From: GCA-2733415 sp964608925
GTDB taxonomy: Bacteria > Bacteroidota > Bacteroidia > Flavobacteriales > Flavobacteriaceae
Direction: 5' to 3'
Assembly (NCBI GenBank): GCA_964608925.1
Contig: CAZSQD010000067.1
Location: 1 to 11,029, forward strand
Length of the DNA: 11,029 nt
A program made the position numbers and the translations under genes. This document shows positions 1 through 7,252 of this stretch, in pieces. Positions within the stretch are counted from its first letter, which is position 1; each line of letters begins with the position of its first letter. The notes beneath the pieces were generated by a model. The model was given only the letters and a program-made list of their open reading frames with translations. It was not told where the DNA came from and did not search any database.

Positions 1-332
1 TAATAATTATCTTTATCCTGTATTGAACTTTGATGTTTTCTATCGGTATCCAAACTTGATGCTTTGTTTGCAAATACTAAAGCAATATTTTCTTCTTTTT
101 CAGGAGTTACCCCTTCATTACTTAATAAAACATCTGCCGCTAAAAAACCCAATTTACTCAGTGCATCCATTTTAAAAAATTTTGGATACTTTGTCAATTT
201 TGTTTTATATGCCGACTTTATAAAGGATAAAAAATCTGAATCATTATCTTGATAAAGAACTTCTCCATTTAAAGTAACGGTATTATTTTTAATACTGCAA
301 TATGATTTTATAAAATAACGATCAATACTCAT
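1..332 (-). CDS. Ketosynthase-like protein, N-terminal part (partial, runs off the left edge)
   Basis: The reading frame opens with ATG at 332-330, one base after the methyltransferase stop, and stays open for 110 codons to the window edge, so the C-terminus is missing. The visible part includes KMDALSKLGFLAADVLL (about residues 54-70) and FANKASSLDTDRKHQ (about 87-101). These resemble the N-terminal region of divergent beta-ketoacyl-ACP synthases found in flexirubin and aryl polyene clusters, where an Asn-x-x-Ser-Ser-Leu-Asp-Thr-Asp stretch precedes the nucleophile region. The active-site Cys and both His residues would lie beyond the edge, so it cannot be said whether this is an active ketosynthase or a chain-length-factor-like partner. 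It is the last gene visible in the operon and is probably co-translated with the methyltransferase. The gene is well supported; the family is moderately sure and the exact role is unknown. Confidence 0.72.
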   Translation of the reverse strand, partial: MSIDRYFIKSYCSIKNNTVTLNGEVLYQDNDSDFLSFIKSAYKTKLTKYPKFFKMDALSKLGFLAADVLLSNEGVTPEKEENIALVFANKASSLDTDRKHQSSIQDKDNY

Positions 333-333
333 T

Positions 334-1395
334 TTACTTCTTTTTACAGACTAATATGGTATGATATTCACCTACTGCAATATCTTCTTGCACTACCAAA
401 CCAGCTTTATCTGCTAATTTTAAAAATACACTTGCAGGGTACATTTTACTGTTTCCGTTTGCCATTACTGTAAAATATAATGATGTTGCTTCTAAAATAA
501 ATTTAGCATTATCAAATTTTTGACGATCCGTAAAGGTTTCCATTATCAATAACTCAGCATTATCATCCATTGATGCAACACAAGTACTTAATATTTTTAC
601 GACTTCATCTTCTGAGAAACAATCCAAAAACTGACTCATCCAAATTAAATCTGCTCCTTTAGGAATACTAACTTCATCAGACAACCAATCTATTTGATGA
701 TGTGTTACTCTATTTTCAAAACCATTTAATTTAACATTGGTAAGTGCTTTTTTTAATTGTCCTGGTAAATCTACCATTTTCACTGTAACATCCGTATTGT
801 AATTACAGGCAGCTACTGCAAATTTACCTGTATTTGCACCTACATCAAAAATTGCTTTTGGGTTCTTTTTAAATACAAACTGTAAGGCTTCTTGAAAAAC
901 CCCATCTGAATAGTGATGATCAAACTCAAACCAAGATTTTTGAACTTCTGGTGTTAATTGAGATAGACCTTCATAAATAGTATTCCAGTCTCCTAAAACT
1001 TTTAACCCTGAAGGTTTTCCTATTGCTATTGCTTCCGTTAAATGAAATAAACCTTCATAACATACTTCATTTGTGAAATTTAAATTTACATTAACTGTTT
1101 CATTATAGGCTAAAAAATATCCTGTTTTTGTGAGTTCAAAATTTCCTTTCTCGTTTTTTAATACCACATCTGAGCTTTCTGCTATCTCTAATAAAACTCC
1201 AATACCATATTCACTAATTGATAATTCTTTAGCTATTTCTGATATAGATATTCCTCCTTTTTTTCTTTTAGCAAAAATTACATCAAAAACCTTTAATTTA
1301 CGTAATGCAACTACTGCTTGAAATAAGAAAGGCCCTAAAGCTATCTTTTGCGCTTCTTGTATAGCATCTATTGCTCTTATGGGTTGTTTTAACAT
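334..1395 (-). CDS. SAM-dependent methyltransferase (winged-helix plus Methyltransf_2 type)
   Basis: This 353-residue protein has the layout of small-molecule methyltransferases of the plant O-methyltransferase/hydroxyneurosporene type. An N-terminal winged-helix dimerisation region (about 15-95, with ISISEIAKELSISEYGI at 49-65) is followed by a Rossmann-fold catalytic domain. The SAM-binding loop is FDVGANTG at 183-190, and an acidic ribose-contact candidate lies at MVDLPG (207-212). In classical family members a His-Asp pair follows the VL motif; here the matching stretch is QFLDCFSED (255-263), so the usual general-base His appears to be Asp. Its start overlaps the upstream ketosynthase stop by 7 bases. 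Flexirubins often carry methyl groups on the aryl ring, so ring methylation of the polyene head group is the likely job. C- versus O-methylation cannot be settled from sequence, though loss of the His fits a non-classical O-MT. Confidence 0.88.
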   Translation of the reverse strand: MLKQPIRAIDAIQEAQKIALGPFLFQAVVALRKLKVFDVIFAKRKKGGISISEIAKELSISEYGIGVLLEIAESSDVVLKNEKGNFELTKTGYFLAYNETVNVNLNFTNEVCYEGLFHLTEAIAIGKPSGLKVLGDWNTIYEGLSQLTPEVQKSWFEFDHHYSDGVFQEALQFVFKKNPKAIFDVGANTGKFAVAACNYNTDVTVKMVDLPGQLKKALTNVKLNGFENRVTHHQIDWLSDEVSIPKGADLIWMSQFLDCFSEDEVVKILSTCVASMDDNAELLIMETFTDRQKFDNAKFILEATSLYFTVMANGNSKMYPASVFLKLADKAGLVVQEDIAVGEYHTILVCKKK

Positions 1396-2543
1396 GTTTG
1401 TTTTATTTTATTATAAATTACTACTGTATTACATCCTCCAAAACCAGATGCAGTTTTTAAAAATGTATTTACTATTTTATGTGTTGTTTTCTGAATCACA
1501 TTTATTGGTTTTGATACCCCTAACACATCAAAACCTAATGAAGCGTATAGCATATTATTAGCCAATGAATGCATCCCTACTATGGTTTCTAATAATCCTG
1601 ATGCTCCTAAAGTATGTCCGAAATAACCTTTTAAACTATTAAGAGGTGCTTTAGCTAAATCTGCCCTATTAAAAGCAATTGCCTCCATTTCATCGTTATA
1701 ATTTGTTGCGGTACCGTGAGCAGAAATATAATCAATGTCAGATGCTGTTAATTTTGATTGACGTAGCGCAGACTGAATACTTCTATATAAACCTTCACCT
1801 GTACGAGAAGGACCTGAAATATGATTGGCATCATTACATGAAGCTTCTCCTAATATTTCAACTGCTTCATCCGTTAACTTTGTTTTATCAGATGTTACTA
1901 ATACACTAGCTGCTACTTCTCCAATATTTATACCTGTTCTATTTTTAGAATATGGCTTACATTTTTCAGTACTTAACGCTTGAAAAGAGTTAAAACCTGT
2001 TAAAATAAATTCCGTAACCACATCACCACTTACAATAAAAACATTATCATAAAGTCCTTGATTAATATATCTTTTTGCTATTGCTACAGATAAAACTCCT
2101 GATACGCATGCGTTAGAAACAACTATAGCTTTATTTTTAAAACCAAAGAAATTTTGAATTTGAGCTCCTAGTTCTGATAAATAGGCTCTATCCTCTGAAA
2201 ATGAATTGTCTGCATCTAATGCGTCTATATTTCCTTTTGTGGTAGAGATTAGTAAACCTGTGCGGTCATTTAATTTAAGGTCTCCTTTTGATATAATATC
2301 TTGTAAAGATAAAATCATCATTTGCTCTAAACGCGTATACTGATCAACTTCTCCTATTTTAGAAAAATTTTCTTTTAACGTATCGGTTTCTATTAATGAC
2401 GTATAAAAAGGGTTTGGTAAAATTGACTTATCATCAACTAATTTCAAACCAGAAGTTTCATTATGAATTTTTTCTACAACAGCTTTACTAGTAAAACCTA
2501 ATGATGAAATAATATTATTATATGACAAATATACTTTACGCAT
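1389..2543 (-). CDS. Beta-ketoacyl-ACP synthase, FabF/KASII type
   Basis: This 384-residue decarboxylating condensing enzyme extends an ACP-bound acyl chain with malonyl-ACP. The complete Cys-His-His triad is visible: Cys146 in VVSNACVSGV, His276 in SAHGTATNYND and His310 in GYFGHTLGASG. The conserved Lys (305) of the SLKGYFGH stretch and the C-terminal glycine-rich loop SGFGGCN (366-372) are also present. At 384 residues it is slightly shorter than the roughly 410 of housekeeping FabF, as is common for pigment-cluster paralogues. The start codon overlaps the thioesterase stop by 8 bases and the stop overlaps the methyltransferase start by 7 bases, which points to coupled translation. It probably works in polyene chain elongation or in making one of the acyl chains used for the resorcinol. 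It is distinct from the FabF-type enzyme at the right edge, which has HATST instead of HGTAT around the first His. Confidence 0.93.
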   Translation of the reverse strand: MRKVYLSYNNIISSLGFTSKAVVEKIHNETSGLKLVDDKSILPNPFYTSLIETDTLKENFSKIGEVDQYTRLEQMMILSLQDIISKGDLKLNDRTGLLISTTKGNIDALDADNSFSEDRAYLSELGAQIQNFFGFKNKAIVVSNACVSGVLSVAIAKRYINQGLYDNVFIVSGDVVTEFILTGFNSFQALSTEKCKPYSKNRTGINIGEVAASVLVTSDKTKLTDEAVEILGEASCNDANHISGPSRTGEGLYRSIQSALRQSKLTASDIDYISAHGTATNYNDEMEAIAFNRADLAKAPLNSLKGYFGHTLGASGLLETIVGMHSLANNMLYASLGFDVLGVSKPINVIQKTTHKIVNTFLKTASGFGGCNTVVIYNKIKQTC

Positions 2544-2985
2544 TTAACAAGCCTACTTTTTGTTTCCAATCCATAAAAAATTTAGGAATGGTTAGTGACA
2601 ATTCTTCTTTATTTACTACAAACACCTGTACTGTTTTACCTGTACAAACGATTTCGTTATTTGGATTATAAATTTCATATCTAAAAATCATTTTTGCAGC
2701 AGGACTATCCACAAAATAGGTTTTTATTGTTGCAATATCACCATACATTAACGGTAATCGATGCTTACAAGAAGATTCTATTATTGGAGTCATAAACCCA
2801 TAATCTTTTTGGTGTAGATAAGAAATACCGTGATGCCTACCAAAAGCTTCTCTGCCATCTTCAAAATATTGTATGTAATTTCCATGCCAAACAATCCCCA
2901 ATGGGTCTGTTTCCGTAAATCGTACCCTTACGGTACTTTCAAACGCTATTTCATTAGCTTTTTTAAACTGCATTTTTCTTTTCAT
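2536..2985 (-). CDS. Acyl-CoA/acyl-ACP thioesterase, YbgC-like hotdog fold
   Basis: This is a single-domain 4HBT-type hotdog protein that would hydrolyse acyl thioesters in the cytoplasm. The family motif is clear: RFTETDPLGIVWHGNYIQYF (about 22-41 from this start). Asp27 is at the usual catalytic Asp position, followed by the HGNY turn and Glu42 on the central helix (YFEDGREAFGR). A further 15 bases of open frame lead back to a TTG at 3000, but that would overlap the permease gene by 38 bases. ATG at 2985 (149 residues) or ATG at 2973 (145 residues, overlap 11 bases, preceded by a purine-rich GAAAAGAAAA) is more natural, and I chose 2985. In this operon it may release or proof-read polyketide or fatty acyl chains from ACP or CoA. 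The family is sure; the substrate is inferred. Confidence 0.88.
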   Translation of the reverse strand: MKRKMQFKKANEIAFESTVRVRFTETDPLGIVWHGNYIQYFEDGREAFGRHHGISYLHQKDYGFMTPIIESSCKHRLPLMYGDIATIKTYFVDSPAAKMIFRYEIYNPNNEIVCTGKTVQVFVVNKEELSLTIPKFFMDWKQKVGLLNA

Positions 2986-4231
2986 TATATACAATTGCAA
3001 TTAATGTTGTTAGGATAAAAAAGGAAAATAATAACCCGATTTCTGGCAATATTGACACTAAGGTTGCTTTTCGCAAAAATACATCATAAAATCCATTTAA
3101 CCCCCAATTCATAGGTGACAAATTAGATATTAATTGCATCATTTTTGGCATTGCAAAAACAGGAACCCAAACCCCTCCCATTGCTGCTAAAATAACAACA
3201 AATGTGGCTCCAAATGGTGCGGACTGCTCTTGTGTTTTTGCTACAGTACCTAATAACAACCCTAAACCTATTGCTGCTAAACCTGAAAAAAAAGCGACTA
3301 CAAACAATAACGGCAACCTACCAGATACATCCAATGCAGGTAAACCTATAGCTGGAAATAAATACACTCCAATTAATAACATGAGTATAAATTGTATTAA
3401 ACAAACTGCTAAATACACCACTGTTTTACCTCCTAAAACAGTAGCGTAACTAACTGGATTAGTACGTAAGCGCACCAAAGTACCTTGACTTTTTTCCTTA
3501 ACCATATTTATGGATAACGGAACAATTATAAAAAATATTGCAAATAATGTCCATGCAGGCACATTATGTTGTACTGAGTTTGGTTTAACTTCATCTTCCC
3601 CTGCTTTTAATGTAATTTCTTTAAAACTTATAAAACTATCCGTATCAAAAATAGCTTCTGAAGCATCATCCGTAATTTGTGATTGAAAAGCTTTATAAAT
3701 AGATTGTGTTTCTATCTTAGCAATCATTTTATCAATACCATTTTTAACGGAACTTTTAAAAGTTAACTGAGTTGCTGGGTCAAAATATAGTTTTACTTCT
3801 TTTTTTTTAATTTTCTTTTTTATTGAAGGCGTTACTTCTTCTGACACGCCAAACTTAGCCAAAATACCATCAACATTTTGATTTACTTTCAATGATAGGT
3901 CTGATGATAAATTCGCTGGAATTACTATCGCTAATTGATAATCTCCTTTAAAAACAAGTTCTTTTGCAATTTGCTCTGATTCTTTTTGAATGACTTCAAA
4001 AGTATTTGAATCTCGCATTCCTGTTAATATACTTTGAGCAATATCTCCTTTATCATAGTCAACCAGTAAAATTGGAATTTTAGCATCACTAATACTCTTA
4101 AAAGTACTGTCCTGTATTAAGGTTATTGTCACAATTAATATCAATGGCATGATAAATAATATGGCAATACCACCAATATCTCTCGTTAATAATAAAAACT
4201 CTTTATATGCTGATGCGAATAACTTATGCAT
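2963..4231 (-). CDS. ABC-2 type transporter permease
   Basis: This 422-residue integral membrane protein has the DrrB/YhhJ-like ABC-2 layout. One N-terminal membrane segment (about 20-39) is followed by a large extracytoplasmic region (about 40-225). Five more hydrophobic segments come near 226-244, 268-291, 306-328, 340-361 and 396-415. The cytoplasmic coupling stretch EKSQGTLVRLRTNP (246-259), between the second and third segments, is typical of the family. A Lys-rich patch KKKIKKKEVK (138-147) lies inside the extracytoplasmic region. The start overlaps the ATPase gene's stop by 8 bases, so the two form one exporter, probably a homodimer of permeases with two ATPases. The pigment operon suggests export of flexirubin or a lipid-like intermediate from the inner membrane, but no substrate can be read from sequence. 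Confidence 0.92.
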   Translation of the reverse strand: MHKLFASAYKEFLLLTRDIGGIAILFIMPLILIVTITLIQDSTFKSISDAKIPILLVDYDKGDIAQSILTGMRDSNTFEVIQKESEQIAKELVFKGDYQLAIVIPANLSSDLSLKVNQNVDGILAKFGVSEEVTPSIKKKIKKKEVKLYFDPATQLTFKSSVKNGIDKMIAKIETQSIYKAFQSQITDDASEAIFDTDSFISFKEITLKAGEDEVKPNSVQHNVPAWTLFAIFFIIVPLSINMVKEKSQGTLVRLRTNPVSYATVLGGKTVVYLAVCLIQFILMLLIGVYLFPAIGLPALDVSGRLPLLFVVAFFSGLAAIGLGLLLGTVAKTQEQSAPFGATFVVILAAMGGVWVPVFAMPKMMQLISNLSPMNWGLNGFYDVFLRKATLVSILPEIGLLFSFFILTTLIAIVYNEKKNAV

Positions 4232-4967
4232 GATCTCTAAGTGCTTTACCTGTTAATGCTATAAAAACATCTTCTAAATTATTGGCGTTTTTTTGATTCG
4301 CAACCAAATCTTTTGGTTTACCGATACTTATTATTTTACCATGATCAATTATAGCTACTCGATCACAAAATTTTTCTGCTTCATTTAAATGATGTGAGGT
4401 ATATATTATAGTAGTACCACTTGCATTTAACTCTTGTAAATATTTTATAATTACATTTTTTGACTGCACATCAACACCTACAGTTGGCTCGTCCAAAAAC
4501 AAAACTTTTGGATTGTGTAAAATACTTGCTATCAAATTTATACGACGCTTCATCCCTCCTGAAAAAGTGTCTATTTTTTTATGTGCAAATACAGATAGCC
4601 CTAAGCGTTCAATTGCTAATTTTATTTGATTTTTTAATGCTTTACCTTTTAAGCCGTACATACTCCCAAAATACATTAAATTTTCAAAAGCTGTTAATTC
4701 GGGATACAAAGCATATTCTTGAGGCACAATACCAATAAGTTGTTTTAACTCATTTCTATTTATTTGATAAGTAAGTTTATTAATTTTAAAAGTACCTGAA
4801 GTGGGTTTAATTAATGAACAAAGCATTGAAATTAGTGTCGTTTTACCAGCTCCATTCGGGCCTAACAATCCAAATATTTCTCCATCAGTAATAGATAAAT
4901 CTAAATCAGATACTGAAAAATTATCAGCACCTTTATATTTTTTTGATAGTTGATGAATTTGAATCAT
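4224..4967 (-). CDS. ABC transporter ATP-binding protein
   Basis: This 247-residue nucleotide-binding subunit energises the ABC-2 permease encoded next to it. All the ABC ATPase elements are present in order: Walker A GPNGAGKT (36-43), Q-loop Gln83 in VPQEYALYPELTAFEN, signature FSGGMKRR (135-142), Walker B VLFLDEP (155-161) with catalytic Glu160, D-loop VGVD (163-166) and switch His192 in YTSHHLNEAE. The pattern, with GGMKRR and DEPTVGVD, is the DrrA/CcmA-like subgroup that pairs with ABC-2 exporters. The ATG directly follows the stop of the BtrH-like gene (TAAATG, no gap), and the end overlaps the permease start by 8 bases. Function as an exporter ATPase is certain; linkage to pigment transport is inferred from position. 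Confidence 0.96.
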   Translation of the reverse strand: MIQIHQLSKKYKGADNFSVSDLDLSITDGEIFGLLGPNGAGKTTLISMLCSLIKPTSGTFKINKLTYQINRNELKQLIGIVPQEYALYPELTAFENLMYFGSMYGLKGKALKNQIKLAIERLGLSVFAHKKIDTFSGGMKRRINLIASILHNPKVLFLDEPTVGVDVQSKNVIIKYLQELNASGTTIIYTSHHLNEAEKFCDRVAIIDHGKIISIGKPKDLVANQKNANNLEDVFIALTGKALRDHA

Positions 4968-5963
4968 TTAAACTGATTTCTTTAATTTTTTAAAAAATAC
5001 CTCTTCTCTATTTGCAATAACTTCTAGCTCTGTAGCTACTTTATTATAAGCATCTGATTTAGCACTTCTATTTCTATAAATTCGAGAAGCTTCTAAGGCA
5101 AAATCTCTCCACAAGTCACCTATTTCAGTCATCTCTTTCGATAATTCTAGTAATTTACTATTTTTTAAAATCTCACTAGATTCTTGCAAAAATGCCGCAA
5201 AAATATAACGAAAACCTCCACCACCTGTACCAATTTCTTCTTGCATGCGTACAATTTGACCCAAATAATGGTTAGCTACTTTTACTCCTTTCTTTTTAGG
5301 CCACTTACGTATTAATTTTGCAACCAAACGAATTCCTTTAACTCCAACAATTGGCACTGGAGCTAACATATCTTTACATGTACTCTTAATCCCTTTTACA
5401 ATGGCTTTTTTTAACTCTAATTTTTCAGGAAAATCAACTGGGTAATAGATATGTCCTTTAGGAGCAAAAGCACCTTTAGCAAAACGTACTTTTTCTAACT
5501 CTTTTTCTGTTAAAGTAGTAACGGTTTCCATTACAGGATCACTAATTAAATAATCATTACCTTTTTTCCCATAAACAACTAAATTGTGTGCATTAAAATG
5601 AAAACGATATTCATCAGGAAAGTAGGTTAGATTATAAACACCTACCTGTAATCCTACTGGATTATTTTTAGCTAAATTTTCATCTAAACGAATTTGAGCC
5701 TTCTTAGGGTTATTAAATTTTTCTCGTTTAATTTTTATTCCAACTCGTTTTGCAAAACGGTTAAAAATAGACCCAGGCATTGCACGATAGGTAATTGCAG
5801 GTGCATGATTAATTTTTAAAAAAGGAATGTAACAAAATAACAAACCTGACCCAATACCAAATACCATGGGTTCACTAACGTTAAAACCGTTATATTTCAT
5901 TAAATTAGAAACTACTCCATTCTCACAATGTGCTGATTGATGGTGTGTAAATTTAATTTCCAT
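4968..5963 (-). CDS. BtrH-like protein (butirosin-H N-terminal fold, Cys/His/Asp acyltransferase-type)
   Basis: This 331-residue protein looks like the BtrH N-terminal family with a helical C-terminal extension (DUF4872-like). BtrH in butirosin synthesis moves an acyl group from an ACP to an amine of the antibiotic using a papain/C39-like Cys. Matching features here are HQSAHCENGVVSNLMKYNG (about 8-26) with Cys13, PVGLQVGVY (102-110), FHFNAHNLVVYG (121-132) with His126, and YLISDP (138-143) with Asp142. These could form a Cys-His-Asp triad. The C-terminal part (about 185-331) is basic and helical, with no clear membrane span. The gene overlaps the HTH-like gene upstream by 11 bases. Acyl transfer from an ACP, for example in joining polyene to resorcinol or attaching another group, is a reasonable but unproven role. 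Hydrolysis is the main alternative. Confidence 0.82.
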   Translation of the reverse strand: MEIKFTHHQSAHCENGVVSNLMKYNGFNVSEPMVFGIGSGLLFCYIPFLKINHAPAITYRAMPGSIFNRFAKRVGIKIKREKFNNPKKAQIRLDENLAKNNPVGLQVGVYNLTYFPDEYRFHFNAHNLVVYGKKGNDYLISDPVMETVTTLTEKELEKVRFAKGAFAPKGHIYYPVDFPEKLELKKAIVKGIKSTCKDMLAPVPIVGVKGIRLVAKLIRKWPKKKGVKVANHYLGQIVRMQEEIGTGGGGFRYIFAAFLQESSEILKNSKLLELSKEMTEIGDLWRDFALEASRIYRNRSAKSDAYNKVATELEVIANREEVFFKKLKKSV

Positions 5964-6360
5964 AATTAATATCTTTTAACTGTGTTATGGTTACCTCAAA
6001 AATATCTGCATATTTTTGTAATGTTTTATTGGATAATTTTTTAAACCGATGTGGATTAAAATGTCTCTTGACTCTCCATTTCCACATCCCTACATAGCTC
6101 GCTAATATTTGTACATCCATTTTATGCAATTCCATGTAGTACTCAATAGGACTCGTTTCCTTTTTATTAACTTTTTGTTTTGCTAAAGCAATGCGCTCAT
6201 TAATATCTTTAATAGCATTATTTAATGCTATTGTTTTAGGATCCCATCCTGAACTTTTAGTGGTTGTATATTCTCCAATATCGTTTACGGCATAACAAAG
6301 CTCTTTAAAATCCTTAGATTCTAAATTACTTTTATCTTGAGGTACATCACTTTTTTTCAT
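5953..6360 (-). CDS. Small conserved-type protein with HTH-like C-terminus, function unknown
   Basis: This 135-residue protein is one I do not recognise by function. The N-terminal half is polar, with a likely helix around 40-66 (KTIALNNAIKDINERIALAKQK). The C-terminal part (about 81-130) resembles a lambda-repressor/XRE-type helix-turn-helix: MDVQILASYVGMWKWRVKRH, a basic linker FNPHRFKKLS, then TLQKYADIFEVTITQLKDI. That last stretch is like the closing helices of XRE domains (LxKYAxxFxVTxxxL). The Trp-rich, Arg/Lys-rich recognition region WKWRVKRHFNPHRFKK is unusual. It sits three bases after the dehydratase stop and overlaps the BtrH-like gene by 11 bases, so the two are translated together and may work together. 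It could be a DNA-binding regulator of the cluster, or an HTH fold reused as a protein-protein adaptor, for example towards an acidic ACP. Confidence 0.85.
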   Translation of the reverse strand: MKKSDVPQDKSNLESKDFKELCYAVNDIGEYTTTKSSGWDPKTIALNNAIKDINERIALAKQKVNKKETSPIEYYMELHKMDVQILASYVGMWKWRVKRHFNPHRFKKLSNKTLQKYADIFEVTITQLKDINYGN

Positions 6361-6363
6361 AAT

Positions 6364-6819
6364 TTATTTAACTTCTTGAATAAATAAATTCATCTCACAT
6401 GTCAATAATTTCACTCTATCATCAAAAATGGTACATACTAACGTACTAATACTATAATTTGCTGTATCAAATCTTGATTTTAATGTTGCTTTGGTAATAA
6501 TTTTAGTATTAACCTTTGGGCAAGAAAAAACAGTTACTTTTTTTATTGCACTTATAAAACCAATTAATTTAGTTCCTTTCCCTTCAAAATCATCTTCTTC
6601 AAAATAACTTTTACCAACAATTGAAGAGCAAGTTTGTGCTGCATTTTCTAACAAACCAACTTCTATGAAATTGTTATTTTCTACAAAAATACAATTGTTA
6701 TTTATAAAAAAAGATGTAGTAACATGATTATCATCAATAGATAAAACATTATCTACTAACAAAAATGGTGCTCGATGTGGCAAAAACTTACTAATATCTA
6801 GTTTAGAAATATCACTCAT
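6364..6819 (-). CDS. 3-hydroxyacyl-ACP dehydratase-like hotdog protein (ApeP/FabZ type), copy 2
   Basis: This 151-residue single hotdog domain resembles the dehydratases of aryl polyene clusters, which remove water from 3-hydroxyacyl-ACP to build the conjugated chain. The opening motif FLPHRAPFLLVD (12-23) is typical of FabZ and of the ApeP-like group. The central helix carries EVGLLENAAQT (53-63), with Glu58 at the FabZ catalytic Glu position. The GHFPxxPxxPG loop of housekeeping FabZ, which carries its catalytic His, is replaced by the short IFVENNNFIEVG (44-55) with no His. His15 in LPHR is the only conserved-looking His nearby. It follows the first dehydratase gene by one base (TAAAATG) and the two probably form a heterodimer or act at different chain lengths. 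Dehydratase membership is well supported; catalysis by this copy alone is not proven. Confidence 0.86.
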   Translation of the reverse strand: MSDISKLDISKFLPHRAPFLLVDNVLSIDDNHVTTSFFINNNCIFVENNNFIEVGLLENAAQTCSSIVGKSYFEEDDFEGKGTKLIGFISAIKKVTVFSCPKVNTKIITKATLKSRFDTANYSISTLVCTIFDDRVKLLTCEMNLFIQEVK

Positions 6820-6820
6820 T

Positions 6821-7252
6821 TTATTTTGCTATAACCGTTTTCATATTTCCAACAGCTATTTGATTATTTTGAGCATCAAAAACCTCTATTTCAACCATAG
6901 TTACACCCATAAATTCTTGTAAAATTTTCACTTTTGTAATAATCACCTCTCCTAATTTTGGTAAGGCTTTTATTTTAATCTTTTTAATTGACCCAATATA
7001 GCCCGTAGGCGCTTGTTCATTTTTTAAAAAATAATCATATCCTGTATGCAATGCCACTGTTTGTGCCATATTTTCAATTAAACCTGATTCTACAAGTATC
7101 CCATTATTGAAAAAAATATTATTTTCTAATACTGTTAAGCCGGCAGTTATTGTGTTTTCTGTAAAAGACAGCAAGGTATCTACCATTACAAAAGGGTCTT
7201 TTTGCGGTATTAAACTTCTAATATCTTTTATAGGTTTTTTTATAAGATTCAT
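6821..7252 (-). CDS. 3-hydroxyacyl-ACP dehydratase-like hotdog protein (ApeP/FabZ type), copy 1
   Basis: This 143-residue hotdog protein is clearly related to the next gene. It has IPQKDPFVMVD (15-25), where the usual LPHRxPFLLVD motif is expected; the His is replaced by Gln17. It then has NNIFFNNGILVESGLIENMAQT (44-65), with Glu60 at the catalytic Glu position and again no GHFP loop. The stretch GYIGSIKKIKIKALPKLGE (84-102) matches GFISAIKKVTVFSCPKVN of the neighbouring copy. The ATG directly abuts the stop of the DarB-like gene (TAAATG). The lost His suggests that this copy is catalytically altered, or is a structural partner of the copy that keeps it. It could also have moved its active site. 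Role: polyene chain dehydration together with the downstream paralogue. Confidence 0.84.
   Translation of the reverse strand: MNLIKKPIKDIRSLIPQKDPFVMVDTLLSFTENTITAGLTVLENNIFFNNGILVESGLIENMAQTVALHTGYDYFLKNEQAPTGYIGSIKKIKIKALPKLGEVIITKVKILQEFMGVTMVEIEVFDAQNNQIAVGNMKTVIAK

Noticed and set aside
64..252. Short plus-strand open frames (also 1130-1321, 1379-1561, 1679-1909, 2830-3018, 3204-3449, 4460-4738)
   Set aside because: Each lies opposite a well-supported minus-strand gene, has no recognisable domain, and is explained as a shadow frame in AT-rich coding DNA.
2986..3000. TTG at 3000 as start of the thioesterase
   Set aside because: It would give a 38-base overlap with the permease gene and adds residues outside the hotdog domain; two ATG codons at 2985 and 2973 fit better.
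3800..3808. Run of nine T (A on the coding strand) in the permease gene as a phase-variation or slippage site
   Set aside because: It encodes a Lys-rich stretch in an intact frame. Similar runs of 8 occur elsewhere in this AT-rich window (for example 10133-10140), so it is not distinctive.
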